64,000 bases of DNA from Cellvibrio sp. UBA7661 (GTDB taxonomy: Bacteria; Pseudomonadota; Gammaproteobacteria; Pseudomonadales; Cellvibrionaceae), in contig DLHT01000003.1 of assembly GCA_002483365.1 (NCBI GenBank), positions 310,001-374,000 of the forward strand, given 5' to 3'. The notes under the pieces are model-generated. The model was given only the letters and a program-made list of their open reading frames with translations, made no database searches and had not been told where the DNA came from. This document shows, piece after piece, positions 27,381 through 36,507 of this stretch (the stretch's first letter is position 1; the number at the start of each line of letters is the position of its first letter). The position numbers and the translations under genes were made by a program.

Positions 27381-28799
27381 ATGGCAACTATTAAAACCCA
27401 ACTCGTTGTACTCGGCAGTGGCCCAGGCGGTTACTCTGCGGCCTTCCGCGCCGCTGATCTCGGCCTCGAGGTTACACTGGTTGAGCGCTATTCCAGCTTG
27501 GGCGGAGTCTGCCTGAACGTGGGATGTATTCCTTCCAAAGCACTGTTGCACGTTGCTGAAGTCATCAATGAGACCAAGCATGCCGATGCTCTAGGCCTGA
27601 GCATAGGTGCTGTCAGCCACGATCTGGACAAGGTTCGCGCCTACAAAGATTCCGTGGTCAGTAAATTAGTGTCCGGTGTCGGCGCTATGGCCAAAGGCCG
27701 CAAAGTGCGTGTGGTGGAAGGACACGGCAGTTTTACCGGCAGCCATCAATTACAAGTCGTGAATGGCGGCGAAACTACGCTGATCGACTTCGAACATGCG
27801 ATTATCGCGGCCGGTTCGCGCAGTGTGAAATTACCTTTTATCCCCGAAGATCCACGCATTTTCGATTCAACCGGTGCGCTGGAACTGCGCTCTGTACCCA
27901 ACCGCCTGTTGGTGATTGGTGGCGGGATTATCGGTCTGGAAATGGCGACCGTTTACGAAGCGCTGGGCAGTAAAGTGACGGTGGTCGAATTTGCCGACCA
28001 ACTGATACCCGCTGCCGACAAAGACCTTGTCGCGGTTTACAGCAAGTACAATAAAGACCGTTTTGAGGTGCTGCTCTCCACCAAAGTGGAATCCGTGACC
28101 GCCAAACCGGATGCGATTGCTGTCGCCTTCAGCGGCGCGCAAGCCCCGGCAACCCCGCGTGAATTTGATGCGGTACTGGTCGCCGTAGGCCGCACCCCCA
28201 ATGGCAAGTTGATTGGTGCCGATAAAGCGGGTGTGAATGTGGATGAACGCGGCTTTATCCCGGTGAATGAATACCTGCAAACCAATGTGCCGCACATTTA
28301 TGCGATTGGCGACATCATCGGCCAACCCATGCTTGCCCACAAAGCGTCCCATGAAGGCCACGCGGCTGCCGAAGGTGTTGCTGGCCATCCGCACAAATTT
28401 GAACCTATGGCGATCCCTTCTATCGCCTACACCAGCCCCGAGATTGCCTGGGTTGGTCTGACTGAAAAAGAAGCCCAGCAAAAAGGCATCGCATTCAAAA
28501 CCGCGGTATTCCCCTGGAGTGCAAGTGGCCGCGCGATTGCCGCCGACCGCAGCGAAGGCAAGACCAAACTGATTTACGACCCTGTTACCGACCGTTTGAT
28601 CGGCGCCGGGATTGTGGGTGTCCACGCCGGCGAGCTGCTGGGTGAATTGACGCTGGCGCTGGAATTTGGCGCAAGTGTGGAAGACATCGCCCTGACCATC
28701 CACGCCCACCCGACCCTGCATGAATCCGTCGGTTTGGCCGCAGAGTTGGGCGCAGGCACCATTACAGATTTGCCGAATCCAAAAGCAAAGAAAGCCTGA
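27381..28799 (+). CDS. lpdA: Dihydrolipoyl dehydrogenase
   Basis: 472-residue E3 flavoprotein that reoxidises lipoyl groups of 2-oxoacid dehydrogenases. FAD loop LGSGPGGYSAAFRAADLG, redox disulfide GGVCLNVGCIPSKALLH, NAD loop IGGGIIGLEMATVYEALG, and catalytic His in HAHPTLHES are intact. ATG 27381 has AGGAG 6 bp upstream; an upstream in-frame ATG at 27318 is rejected. Solitary, without E1/E2 genes, so it may serve several complexes. Confidence 0.95.
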   Translation: MATIKTQLVVLGSGPGGYSAAFRAADLGLEVTLVERYSSLGGVCLNVGCIPSKALLHVAEVINETKHADALGLSIGAVSHDLDKVRAYKDSVVSKLVSGVGAMAKGRKVRVVEGHGSFTGSHQLQVVNGGETTLIDFEHAIIAAGSRSVKLPFIPEDPRIFDSTGALELRSVPNRLLVIGGGIIGLEMATVYEALGSKVTVVEFADQLIPAADKDLVAVYSKYNKDRFEVLLSTKVESVTAKPDAIAVAFSGAQAPATPREFDAVLVAVGRTPNGKLIGADKAGVNVDERGFIPVNEYLQTNVPHIYAIGDIIGQPMLAHKASHEGHAAAEGVAGHPHKFEPMAIPSIAYTSPEIAWVGLTEKEAQQKGIAFKTAVFPWSASGRAIAADRSEGKTKLIYDPVTDRLIGAGIVGVHAGELLGELTLALEFGASVEDIALTIHAHPTLHESVGLAAELGAGTITDLPNPKAKKA

Positions 28800-28830
28800 T
28801 TTACTGTTATCTGTCACTAAACCCATCTAA

Positions 28831-28863
28831 AACAAAGGGAGCCAAATGGCTCCCTTTGTTTTT
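28831..28863 (+). terminator. Strong terminator after lpdA
   Basis: Perfect 14-bp stem (28831-28844 with 28847-28860; AACAAAGGGAGCCA and its complement) followed by T-rich sequence. Confidence 0.9.
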
Positions 28864-28932
28864 CCTGGCGCAAACTGCGCACCCGGTCAATTACTGGTGC
28901 TGTAAGTATTGGTCGAGACTCAACACAGAGAC

Positions 28933-29316
28933 TTAGAGCACCATCACGCCATCGGCTTCAATCAAGGCAGCACGCGGCAACTGGTTGATGCCAACCGCAG
29001 CACGCGCCGGATAGGGCTGTTGGAAATACTGGCCCATCACTTCATTCACAATCGGGAAATTAGCCAGATCGGTCAGATAGATATTAAGTTTGACGATGTC
29101 CTTCAAACCACCACCGGCGGCATCGCATACTGCAGCCAGATTTTTAAACACCTGATGCGCTTGCGCTGCAAAATCGCCGTCCACCATCTGCATGGTTTTG
29201 GGATCAAGCGGGATCTGGCCCGACAAGTAAACGGTGTGGTTCACCTTCACGGCTTGGGAATAAGTCCCTATAGCGGCAGGGGCGTTATCGCTGTGAATAA
29301 TGGCTTTATTGGTCAT
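28933..29316 (-). CDS. ridA: RidA family enamine/imine deaminase
   Basis: 127 aa. Hydrolyses reactive enamine/imine intermediates from PLP enzymes such as IlvA. Features: GTYSQAVKVNHTVYLSGQIPLDP, the conserved Arg in QPYPARAAVGINQLPRAALIE. ATG 29316 has AAGG 7 bp upstream; the ORF extension to 29370 has no family similarity. Directly downstream of spoT on the minus strand, a common arrangement. Confidence 0.95.
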   Translation of the reverse strand: MTNKAIIHSDNAPAAIGTYSQAVKVNHTVYLSGQIPLDPKTMQMVDGDFAAQAHQVFKNLAAVCDAAGGGLKDIVKLNIYLTDLANFPIVNEVMGQYFQQPYPARAAVGINQLPRAALIEADGVMVL

Positions 29317-29370
29317 AGAAGAACCTTTTAATCGATAGTCAAACAACGGAAGCGGCAGAGTATAGAACAA

Positions 29371-29486
29371 AATCCCCCTCGATCCCGTTTTTTCAAAGGG
29401 GAGGCTGATTCAGCCTTGTCATTGGATTCCACGGGGAGTCAGGCGCCTCCCTTTAAAAAAGGGCGCGTAGCCAACGGGGAGGGATT
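29371..29486. repeat. MITE-like palindromic element between spoT and ridA
   Basis: Left arm 29371-29405 and right arm 29446-29486 are imperfect inverted repeats (AATCCCCCTC...CAAAGGGGAGGC against GCCTCCCTTT...GGGGAGGGATT). The right end supplies two bases of the spoT TAA stop. No transposase gene inside. Resembles the C-rich/G-rich terminal-repeat elements widespread in proteobacterial intergenic DNA. Confidence 0.65.
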
Positions 29487-31599
29487 AATTCTTGGAGCGA
29501 TTCACGCGGATCACAAAACTCAGGTTGCGGATGCGACGCATGATATTGGCAAGGTGAATGCGGTTGTGTACGCCGACGCAGAGATGAATCACGCTGTTGT
29601 GCGCATCGCGCTCGTGCACGTTGATGTGCTCAATGCTCGCGCCCTGCTCGGTAATTCGTGTAGCGAGAGTGGCGATGATGCCGCGGTCGCTTTCCACCTC
29701 AACCCGCACATCCACTAAAAACTCGCCGCTGACAGTCGCCGCCCAGTTTACCTGGCTGATCTTGTCGGGATAGTTGCGGATTTCGGCGATATTGCGGCAA
29801 GTATCCTGATGGATCACCAACCCTTTACCGGAACTGACGTGGCCGATAATCGGATCGCCCGGAATCGGGCGACAGCAGCGGGCAAAGCTGATCATCATGC
29901 CTTCGGCAGAATCGATCGTAATCGCCGAATTCATGACGCCAGCGCGGGTTTTTACTTCAGCATCCGGCTGCAGCAGCTTGATGACCGAGTAAACTACCTT
30001 GTTACCTAAACCGATTTCCTCGTACAGCTTCTCCATGGAATCCACTTGGGTGCCGTAGAGAATCTTGTGCTGCTGCTCCTCGCTCAGGTGGTCAAGATCC
30101 ATGTGAATCTCGCCCAGGGCGCGGTTGAGCATGCGTTTGCCCAACGCCACTGACTGGTGATGACGCTGATGCTTGAGGTAATGGCGGATGGCCGAACGCG
30201 CCTTGGCCGATACCGCAAAATTCAACCAATTGGGGTTAGGCTGGGCACCCTGCGCGGTGATGATCGCCACCTTCTGGCCACTCAACAAGGGTTGCGATAG
30301 CGGAGCCATGCGCTCATTGATACGGCACGCTACACAGGTATTACCAATATCGGTATGCACGGCGTAGGCAAAATCCACCGGTGTTGCACCGGTCGGTAAC
30401 TCCACAATTTTGCCTTTGGGGGTGAATACGTAGACTTCATCGGGGAAGAGGTCAATCTTCACATTCTCGATGAATTCGAGGGAGTTACCCGCATTTTTCT
30501 GCATTTCCAACAAGCCTTGCACCCATTGGCGCGCACGGCTATGACTTGCGTTGACCGGCTCGTCGCTGTTGGACTTGTAGAGGAAGTGGGCGGCGATCCC
30601 GCTATTGGCCATCTCATCCATTTCTTTGGTGCGGATCTGCACCTCGATCGGCACCCCGTGCATGCCGACCAATACGGTATGCAACGACTGGTAGCCGTTA
30701 GCTTTGGGGATGGCAATGTAGTCTTTGAATTCGCTCGTCACCGGCTTGTACAGGTTGTGCACCACACCGAGCACGCGATAACAGGTGTCTACCGAATCGA
30801 CAATAATGCGGAACGCATAGACATCCATAATTTCTTTGAAGAACTTTTTCTTCTGGCGCATCTTTTCATAGATGCTGAATAAGTGCTTCTCACGACCGAT
30901 CACAATCGCGGTGATATTGTCTTTCTGCAAGCGTTTTTCAAACGAAGTCTGGATCTGCTCAACCAATTCCTTGCGGTTACCGCGCGCGGTTTTGAGTGCA
31001 GCTTGAAGGCGCGTCGCGCGCAGCGGATACATGCAGTAAAAGCTGCGGTCTTCCAGCTCCAAACGCACTTCATTCATCCCCAGACGATGGGCAATAGGCG
31101 CGTAAATCTCCAGCGTTTCTTTGGCGATGCGGCGCTTTTTATCGGGTGGCATCGCACCCAGGGTACGCATGTTGTGCAGACGGTCGGCAAGCTTAACCAG
31201 AATTACGCGCAGGTCATTGGCCATCGCCAAGGCCATTTTCTGGAAGTTTTCCGCCTGTTTTTCCGCGTGGGATTCAAATTCAATCTGGGTGAGCTTGCTC
31301 ACGCCATCAACCAAATCCGCCACTGAATCGCCAAACTGGCCAGCGATGGCTTTTTTACTGATGCCGGTATCTTCAATCACATCGTGCAGCATGGCGGCCA
31401 TCAGGCTCTGATGATCCATATGCATGGTGGCAAGGATATCGGCTACGGCAAGAGGATGGGTGATATAGGCTTCGCCGCTGCGGCGCTTTTGGCCGTCGTG
31501 GGCTTGTTCGGCATAGAAGTAGGCGCGCTTCACCAAATTGATTTGGGAAGGTTCGAGATAAGACGAAAGCCGATGGCTAAGGGCCTCGATGGTTTGCAC
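29485..31599 (-). CDS. spoT: Bifunctional (p)ppGpp synthetase/hydrolase
   Basis: 704 aa from the GTG at 31599. HD hydrolase domain (about 20-175: RSGEAYITHPLAVADIL, MLHDVIEDTG), synthetase domain (about 225-350), TGS domain (about 380-445: FTPKGKIVELPTGATPVDFA) and ACT domain at the end. The GTG is preceded by GGAGAAAGG and starts at VQTIEALSHRL; the ATG at 31668 would add a non-homologous tail. In gammaproteobacteria spoT normally follows gmk-rpoZ, as here. The stop codon overlaps a palindromic element. Confidence 0.95.
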   Translation of the reverse strand: MQTIEALSHRLSSYLEPSQINLVKRAYFYAEQAHDGQKRRSGEAYITHPLAVADILATMHMDHQSLMAAMLHDVIEDTGISKKAIAGQFGDSVADLVDGVSKLTQIEFESHAEKQAENFQKMALAMANDLRVILVKLADRLHNMRTLGAMPPDKKRRIAKETLEIYAPIAHRLGMNEVRLELEDRSFYCMYPLRATRLQAALKTARGNRKELVEQIQTSFEKRLQKDNITAIVIGREKHLFSIYEKMRQKKKFFKEIMDVYAFRIIVDSVDTCYRVLGVVHNLYKPVTSEFKDYIAIPKANGYQSLHTVLVGMHGVPIEVQIRTKEMDEMANSGIAAHFLYKSNSDEPVNASHSRARQWVQGLLEMQKNAGNSLEFIENVKIDLFPDEVYVFTPKGKIVELPTGATPVDFAYAVHTDIGNTCVACRINERMAPLSQPLLSGQKVAIITAQGAQPNPNWLNFAVSAKARSAIRHYLKHQRHHQSVALGKRMLNRALGEIHMDLDHLSEEQQHKILYGTQVDSMEKLYEEIGLGNKVVYSVIKLLQPDAEVKTRAGVMNSAITIDSAEGMMISFARCCRPIPGDPIIGHVSSGKGLVIHQDTCRNIAEIRNYPDKISQVNWAATVSGEFLVDVRVEVESDRGIIATLATRITEQGASIEHINVHERDAHNSVIHLCVGVHNRIHLANIMRRIRNLSFVIRVNRSKN

Positions 31600-31697
31600 G
31601 CCTTTCTCCGGGGTTTTTGGCCGGGGGTTTGGTCCGGCCAGTCCAACAGCACAACTGCCATACATCAATTCATAAGATGGAGGCAGTTGTTGGAAAT

Positions 31698-31949
31698 TTA
31701 AATCTCGTTGTCGTACACGCGCTCAGGCTTGGGTTGTGGCAGGGTATCTTTTTCCAACAGGATGCTGGCGTCGATAAAACCTTCTTCAATTTCGCGCAGG
31801 GCGATTACAGTCGGCTTGTCATTTTCTGGCGCAACGTGTGGATCTTTACCACCAATCGCCAATTGACGAGCGCGCTTGCTGCCAACCATCACCAACTCAA
31901 AACGGTTATCAACGTGATCCAAACAATCTTCAACAGTAATACGTGCCAT
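31698..31949 (-). CDS. rpoZ: RNA polymerase omega subunit
   Basis: 83 aa beginning MARITVEDCLDHVDNRFELV, the standard N-terminus, followed by SKRARQLAIGG. Assists RNAP assembly and forms part of the ppGpp site. ATG 31949 is set by homology; upstream in-frame sequence is not conserved. Lies between gmk and spoT. Confidence 0.96.
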   Translation of the reverse strand: MARITVEDCLDHVDNRFELVMVGSKRARQLAIGGKDPHVAPENDKPTVIALREIEEGFIDASILLEKDTLPQPKPERVYDNEI

Positions 31950-32060
31950 AACTTTGTGTGCTCTATAAAAACAAACGCGTGGGTAAACGCAGCTGTGCTG
32001 CAATCCGGTCGGCTATTATGCGTCAGCGGGCCTCACTATGCCAACCGCGTATGGACAAAT

Positions 32061-32678
32061 TTAAGCCAATAAGTCGCCAAGTAACTGGCTATGGCGCTCA
32101 ACCTGACGCGCAAGACGGATATGCTGGCTGGTAATCAACGCCTGGAATTGCGCCAGTGCGACGGTAAAGTCATCGTTGATGATCAGGTAATCGGCCTCAA
32201 CATAATGCGACATTTCACTGATCGCCTCGCTCATGCGCGCCTCGATTACCGATTCGTCGTCCTGCCCGCGGCCAGTCAAACGTTGACGCAAACAAGCCAG
32301 TGACGGCGGCAGGATAAACAGGCTGACGGTATCTGGCATCAGCTTGCGCACCTGCTGTGCGCCTTGCCAGTCAATCTCCAGAATCACATCAATACCCTGG
32401 TTCAACGTATCAACCACCCATTGTTGCGAGGTTCCATAGAGATTGCTGAACACCCGCGCATGCTCAAGAAAAGCACCCTCGGCTAGCATTTTTTCAAAGG
32501 TGGCATGATCGACAAAATGGTAATTCACACCATCCACTTCGCCCGGGCGCATAGGACGTGTGGTGTGGGACACCGATACGCAGACTTCCGGGTTGGATTT
32601 GACCAGCGCACTGACAAGACTGGTTTTGCCCGCACCCGAAGGGGCGGAAACAGTGTAGAGAGTACCGAGATTAGCCAT
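32061..32678 (-). CDS. gmk: Guanylate kinase
   Basis: ATP-dependent phosphorylation of GMP to GDP. 205 aa with P-loop SAPSGAGKTSL, GMP-binding SVSHTTRPMRPGEVDGVNYHF, and the lid region RLTGRGQDDE. ATG 32678 chosen over TTG 32684. First gene of the gmk-rpoZ-spoT run. Confidence 0.96.
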   Translation of the reverse strand: MANLGTLYTVSAPSGAGKTSLVSALVKSNPEVCVSVSHTTRPMRPGEVDGVNYHFVDHATFEKMLAEGAFLEHARVFSNLYGTSQQWVVDTLNQGIDVILEIDWQGAQQVRKLMPDTVSLFILPPSLACLRQRLTGRGQDDESVIEARMSEAISEMSHYVEADYLIINDDFTVALAQFQALITSQHIRLARQVERHSQLLGDLLA

Positions 32679-32830
32679 GGACAAAACCTGCTCGCAGAAA
32701 AGTGAAAAACCAAATTATGGCACAGCACGCCCATCTCGCACATTGGATTGCAATAACCCCTGTTTCACTAACCATACATCGCGCTCTGTGCCATAGTAGA
32801 GCTCTTGTCCATCTGCCTAAGAGTTCATCC

Positions 32831-33052
32831 ATGTTGCGTCAACTTCTCTCGATTACCCAAACAGCCGAACGTTTGCGCGTGCGCCCTGAGTATGTGCGCC
32901 AATTAGTTGCTAAAAAGCGCCTGGATTTCATTCATGGTGAGCAATTGGATGCCGCGCAAGTTGAACGCCTTGCACAGCTTATGGAAAAACTGCGCAGCAA
33001 TGGCATAGCAACACTGGTGGAAATTACTGCTCAAGAACACCAAGAGGGATAA
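32831..33052 (+). CDS. Small HTH protein (excisionase/HTH_17-like)
   Basis: 73 aa. SITQTAERLRVRPEYVRQLVAKKRLD resembles the short winged HTH of excisionase-type DNA-binding domains, followed by an acidic/amphipathic helix (AAQVERLAQLMEKL). The ATG at 32831 has only a weak GAG upstream, so the start is moderately certain. It stands alone, divergent from gmk. No partner toxin or recombinase gene is adjacent. Could be an orphan antitoxin or a small regulator. Confidence 0.5.
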   Translation: MLRQLLSITQTAERLRVRPEYVRQLVAKKRLDFIHGEQLDAAQVERLAQLMEKLRSNGIATLVEITAQEHQEG

Positions 33053-33163
33053 TCCAAAATCTGAAAGGTTTACGTCCCCCTGTAAAAAATGGCACCATTA
33101 CAAAAATATGACAATTATTTTAATGATGTCTTTTTTTGGCATACATGATTTACAGGTAAGGAC

Positions 33164-33679
33164 ATGTCACTACACACAGGACTCGAACAGCGCATTACCC
33201 AAACATTCATTATTGCGATTGTGATTGCACTCATCTGGATGTTTACTCTTATCAATCAACCTGCAGCAGAAATTCACCGCGTTAATTTTGGCAATCAGGC
33301 ACAACTTGTCAGTGTCATTCCCGCACCGGAAAAAATTATGCGCGGACGCAATGTTGAATTTGTGGTGAGCTGGTGGCTGCTTGAGCCACTACCCGCAGGC
33401 CATACGATTTCTTATCGGTTGCGCAACCGGCAACAGGATCTTGCTGTACTTGATACCACTGGCATACAAACCAGTGGGCAAACGTATGCCTCCATTCCCG
33501 CTGGTGGCACGGTATTTAATGACCGGATTTCACTTCCAATACCAGCTGATACACAACCTGGTATTTACGAAGTCGTTACTTATTTATATCCCTTTGAACA
33601 TTACACAATAAATCCCGCGCAAGGATCACCCATTTTTTTATCGCAGCGAACTCTGTTCACAGTGAATATCACGCACTAA
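33164..33679 (+). CDS. Hypothetical membrane-anchored protein upstream of the LtaS-like gene
   Basis: 171 aa, not recognised. An N-terminal membrane segment (about 14-31, FIIAIVIALIWMFTLI) is followed by a periplasmic region of about 135 residues that is rich in beta-strand-forming residues and Ig-like in character (VEFVVSWWLLEPLPAG, PADTQPGIYEVVTYLYP). AAGGA precedes the ATG. The LtaS-like gene starts 13 bp later, so they are likely one operon and the product may be a periplasmic accessory to it. Confidence 0.65.
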   Translation: MSLHTGLEQRITQTFIIAIVIALIWMFTLINQPAAEIHRVNFGNQAQLVSVIPAPEKIMRGRNVEFVVSWWLLEPLPAGHTISYRLRNRQQDLAVLDTTGIQTSGQTYASIPAGGTVFNDRISLPIPADTQPGIYEVVTYLYPFEHYTINPAQGSPIFLSQRTLFTVNITH

Positions 33680-33692
33680 ATCATAAGCGCTT

Positions 33693-36470
33693 ATGAAACG
33701 ATTTTTAATATCGCCACAAGGTTGGTCTGGCAGCATACTTTTTGTGTTGGTTTGCACCCATTTGATTTACCACTGGACAAGCGCAGGCATTCCATGGGTT
33801 AACCACAGCCTGTGGATAGGGACACATCTAGGCAATGCACTAATCGCAATATTGCTCGGAACACATTTACAGCAACAATTTAATCCGCAGCACAGCAACA
33901 CATTGTTACTGCAAATACTGGTCAGTTACCTATTGCTTCAACTGATTAACTATCCGCTCCAAAACCCGATCCTTGATGATGCACAAGTATTTTCCTGGTT
34001 GAAGCCACAAGGGGCAGGGTTATTCGCGGGTGCTGCATTAATGTCGCTAAGTGGAATTATTGTTTTCCACAGTTTCCAGTTAAATAGTTTCCAGTTAAAA
34101 AAACTGATGCACTGGCGATCCTTATTGTTGCCTGTGCTTTTGCTGGTATTGATGGTTGCGTTAAGTATTCGCCATCAGGGTTATTATTTTGTCGGTCTTT
34201 CTATTGTTATAACTGCCGGATATTTTCTCCACGATAAAAAAATACCATTGCATTCATTTATATCCAGCATATTCAGTACACGCAAATCCTGGCTTTATAT
34301 CAGTTTGATTTTTACATCTATAGTCGTCCACTGGTCGCCGGCTTTTTTTGCAGACTCTCGTCTTTTATTAAAGTATTTGTTTTGCATGGTGATGGGCGCT
34401 TTGATCCTATTGCTATCAGCAACACATTCAGCTACCACATTGTGGGCCTGGATAAGTGGATGGATTGGTTGGATCAGCGGAGCACAACGCCAAAACAATA
34501 ATGCACATGAAATTGCTTCCCTTAACTCTGCTTTAGGCGATGTTCCCCTGTGGAAGCGTTTGAACCAATCACGGAGCATTAGCGCCGTGTTTGCTCTATC
34601 GTTTGCTGTATTCCGTATCCTGCTCATCACAACACTGACATTTTTGATTATTGAATTGCCACTCCGTTATTGGTCGATTCAAACCGCTTTGTATTGGGTA
34701 CATGATTCAATTTCTTTCGCCGCAATAGCCTATGGCATTATCTTTCTTATTTATTGCAGTCTGCGCACTTTTTTAAGTTGGCATGCAGCAGCAATCATGC
34801 TGTTTATTTTGGCAGGGCTTTTTTCTGTCACCAGCGAAATAAAAACGCGATACCTTGGCGTTCCTCTGGTGCCCAGCGATTTAAACCTGATAAATCAAGC
34901 ACTGGATTCATTGGTATTTATTGTCGGAACAGCAAAAGCATTTTTGGTTTTTTTGACGATCTTTATAGTGCTTTCTGTATTTTCATTAGGCGTGTGGCGC
35001 TTCGCAAAACGACTCGCCAACAAAAGTCCATGGATTGGTGTGCGCGGGGCACTTTCCTTGTTGGCTATTTTTTGGTTACTACAACCAGGTAATTGGTCTC
35101 TGGATGAAAAAATCCCCAATGCATGGGAAAGCGGTGACAGCGCAGGTCTGTATAAAAAAATTGGTTTCATTACCGGATTTTTATTTCGCTATCAACAATT
35201 TTACATAAGCCCACCGCAGGACTTTTCCAACCGATCTATTCCGTCACTGGCAGCACAGATCAATATCTCCCTGCAAGATATTCCCGTACTACCCCAACAA
35301 ATTACAAATCAACCGCAACCCCATATTATTGCAATCCAATCCGAAGCGTTTTGGGATCCAGGCCTATTGCACCGCGAGTTATTTCCTCACGGATCGCCCG
35401 GAAATTTATCGACCATTTGTGAAAACTACGTTGGATATTGCCAGACAGGCTATGTGGAAGTTCCTGTCTTTGGCGGCAGCACTGCTAATAGTGAGTTTGA
35501 ATTTCTCACTGGTTTATCCATGAGGTTGTTACCGCCAGCGACAGTACCGTTTGTTCATTACATCCAAAAACCGATTCCCAGTATTGGTTGGCGACTACAG
35601 CAAGCCAATTACCACACGCTGGGGATTCATCCCAATGGCGGTTGGTTTTGGAACCGTGATAAAGCCTACCCATCTCTTGGTTTCCAGGAATTTTTGGATA
35701 TCAGCGCCTTCGATGATGCAGAAAAAAATCAACTGTATGTGATGGACCGAGCCATAAACCAATTAATTTATAACCGGATTGAGCAGGCACAACAGGCGCA
35801 ATTTATTTTTGCAGTTACTATGGCCAACCACGCGCCGTTTACCGACCAACGTTATTCCTCGTTGCGCGATGTGGCAATTGATTGGGAGCAGTTGCCAATG
35901 CTAACGGAAGAGGAGCAACAGGCTATCAAAACCTATTCGATCGGCGTGCGCGAATCGCGGCTGGCATTGGAAGAGCTCATCCGCAGGTATAGCGAGGACA
36001 ATGCACCGCCAGTCATTATTGTGTTTTACGGCGATCACTTGCCTATCCTGGGAGAAAATTATTCTATCTATCACAAGGCGGGTTTTAAAACAGAAACTAT
36101 GCACGATCAATTTCAGGAGTTTTTTTCAACTCCTTATATTGTATGGAGCAACCAACCTCTGTCCACGCCGCTGGCCAGCTCAATGACAGTTTCATTATTG
36201 GGTCAAGAAGTCATAACTCTGGCAGGATTGAACCAAAGCGGTTTGCAACAAGTGGTTAACCAACTGCAAGATTCCCGCTTTTTACGCAGGCCAACGCGCG
36301 CACAGGTTTTAACGAAAGAACAACAGATGCCTTTGACCGAGCAACAAAAAATAGCGCGGCAACTCTATAAACACGCTAATTTCGATGCACTATTCGATCA
36401 ATCTACGCCGGCATTTTTTGGTTTGATGCCACCTGCCACCATAAAGCCGGTGGCAGATGCGCATCCATAA
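33693..36470 (+). CDS. LtaS/sulfatase-fold phosphoglycerol-transferase-like membrane protein
   Basis: 925 aa. The first ~500 residues contain about a dozen hydrophobic segments. The extracytoplasmic C-terminal half is an alkaline-phosphatase/sulfatase fold (PF00884): IIAIQSEAFWDPG (first metal ligand Glu), PVFGGSTANSEFEFLTG (nucleophile Thr in GGST), HPNGGWFWNRDKAYPSLGF, and IIVFYGDHLPILG (Asp-His ligands). In Gram-negative bacteria such enzymes (OpgB, EptA relatives) transfer phosphoglycerol or similar groups to glycans. Substrate unknown; the extra-long membrane half is unusual. A CTGCCACC/GGTGGCAG stem overlaps the 3' end. Confidence 0.85.
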   Translation: MKRFLISPQGWSGSILFVLVCTHLIYHWTSAGIPWVNHSLWIGTHLGNALIAILLGTHLQQQFNPQHSNTLLLQILVSYLLLQLINYPLQNPILDDAQVFSWLKPQGAGLFAGAALMSLSGIIVFHSFQLNSFQLKKLMHWRSLLLPVLLLVLMVALSIRHQGYYFVGLSIVITAGYFLHDKKIPLHSFISSIFSTRKSWLYISLIFTSIVVHWSPAFFADSRLLLKYLFCMVMGALILLLSATHSATTLWAWISGWIGWISGAQRQNNNAHEIASLNSALGDVPLWKRLNQSRSISAVFALSFAVFRILLITTLTFLIIELPLRYWSIQTALYWVHDSISFAAIAYGIIFLIYCSLRTFLSWHAAAIMLFILAGLFSVTSEIKTRYLGVPLVPSDLNLINQALDSLVFIVGTAKAFLVFLTIFIVLSVFSLGVWRFAKRLANKSPWIGVRGALSLLAIFWLLQPGNWSLDEKIPNAWESGDSAGLYKKIGFITGFLFRYQQFYISPPQDFSNRSIPSLAAQINISLQDIPVLPQQITNQPQPHIIAIQSEAFWDPGLLHRELFPHGSPGNLSTICENYVGYCQTGYVEVPVFGGSTANSEFEFLTGLSMRLLPPATVPFVHYIQKPIPSIGWRLQQANYHTLGIHPNGGWFWNRDKAYPSLGFQEFLDISAFDDAEKNQLYVMDRAINQLIYNRIEQAQQAQFIFAVTMANHAPFTDQRYSSLRDVAIDWEQLPMLTEEEQQAIKTYSIGVRESRLALEELIRRYSEDNAPPVIIVFYGDHLPILGENYSIYHKAGFKTETMHDQFQEFFSTPYIVWSNQPLSTPLASSMTVSLLGQEVITLAGLNQSGLQQVVNQLQDSRFLRRPTRAQVLTKEQQMPLTEQQKIARQLYKHANFDALFDQSTPAFFGLMPPATIKPVADAHP

Positions 36471-36507
36471 GCGCAGAACAAATTTTTATGACGTTTTTAT
36501 CCGATGG

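Noticed and set aside
27867..28826. 319-codon minus-strand frame opposite lpdA
   Set aside because: Entirely antisense to intact, motif-complete lpdA.
36433..36456. CTGCCACC/GGTGGCAG hairpin at the end of the LtaS-like gene
   Set aside because: Within the coding region and no T-tract follows, so not listed as a terminator.
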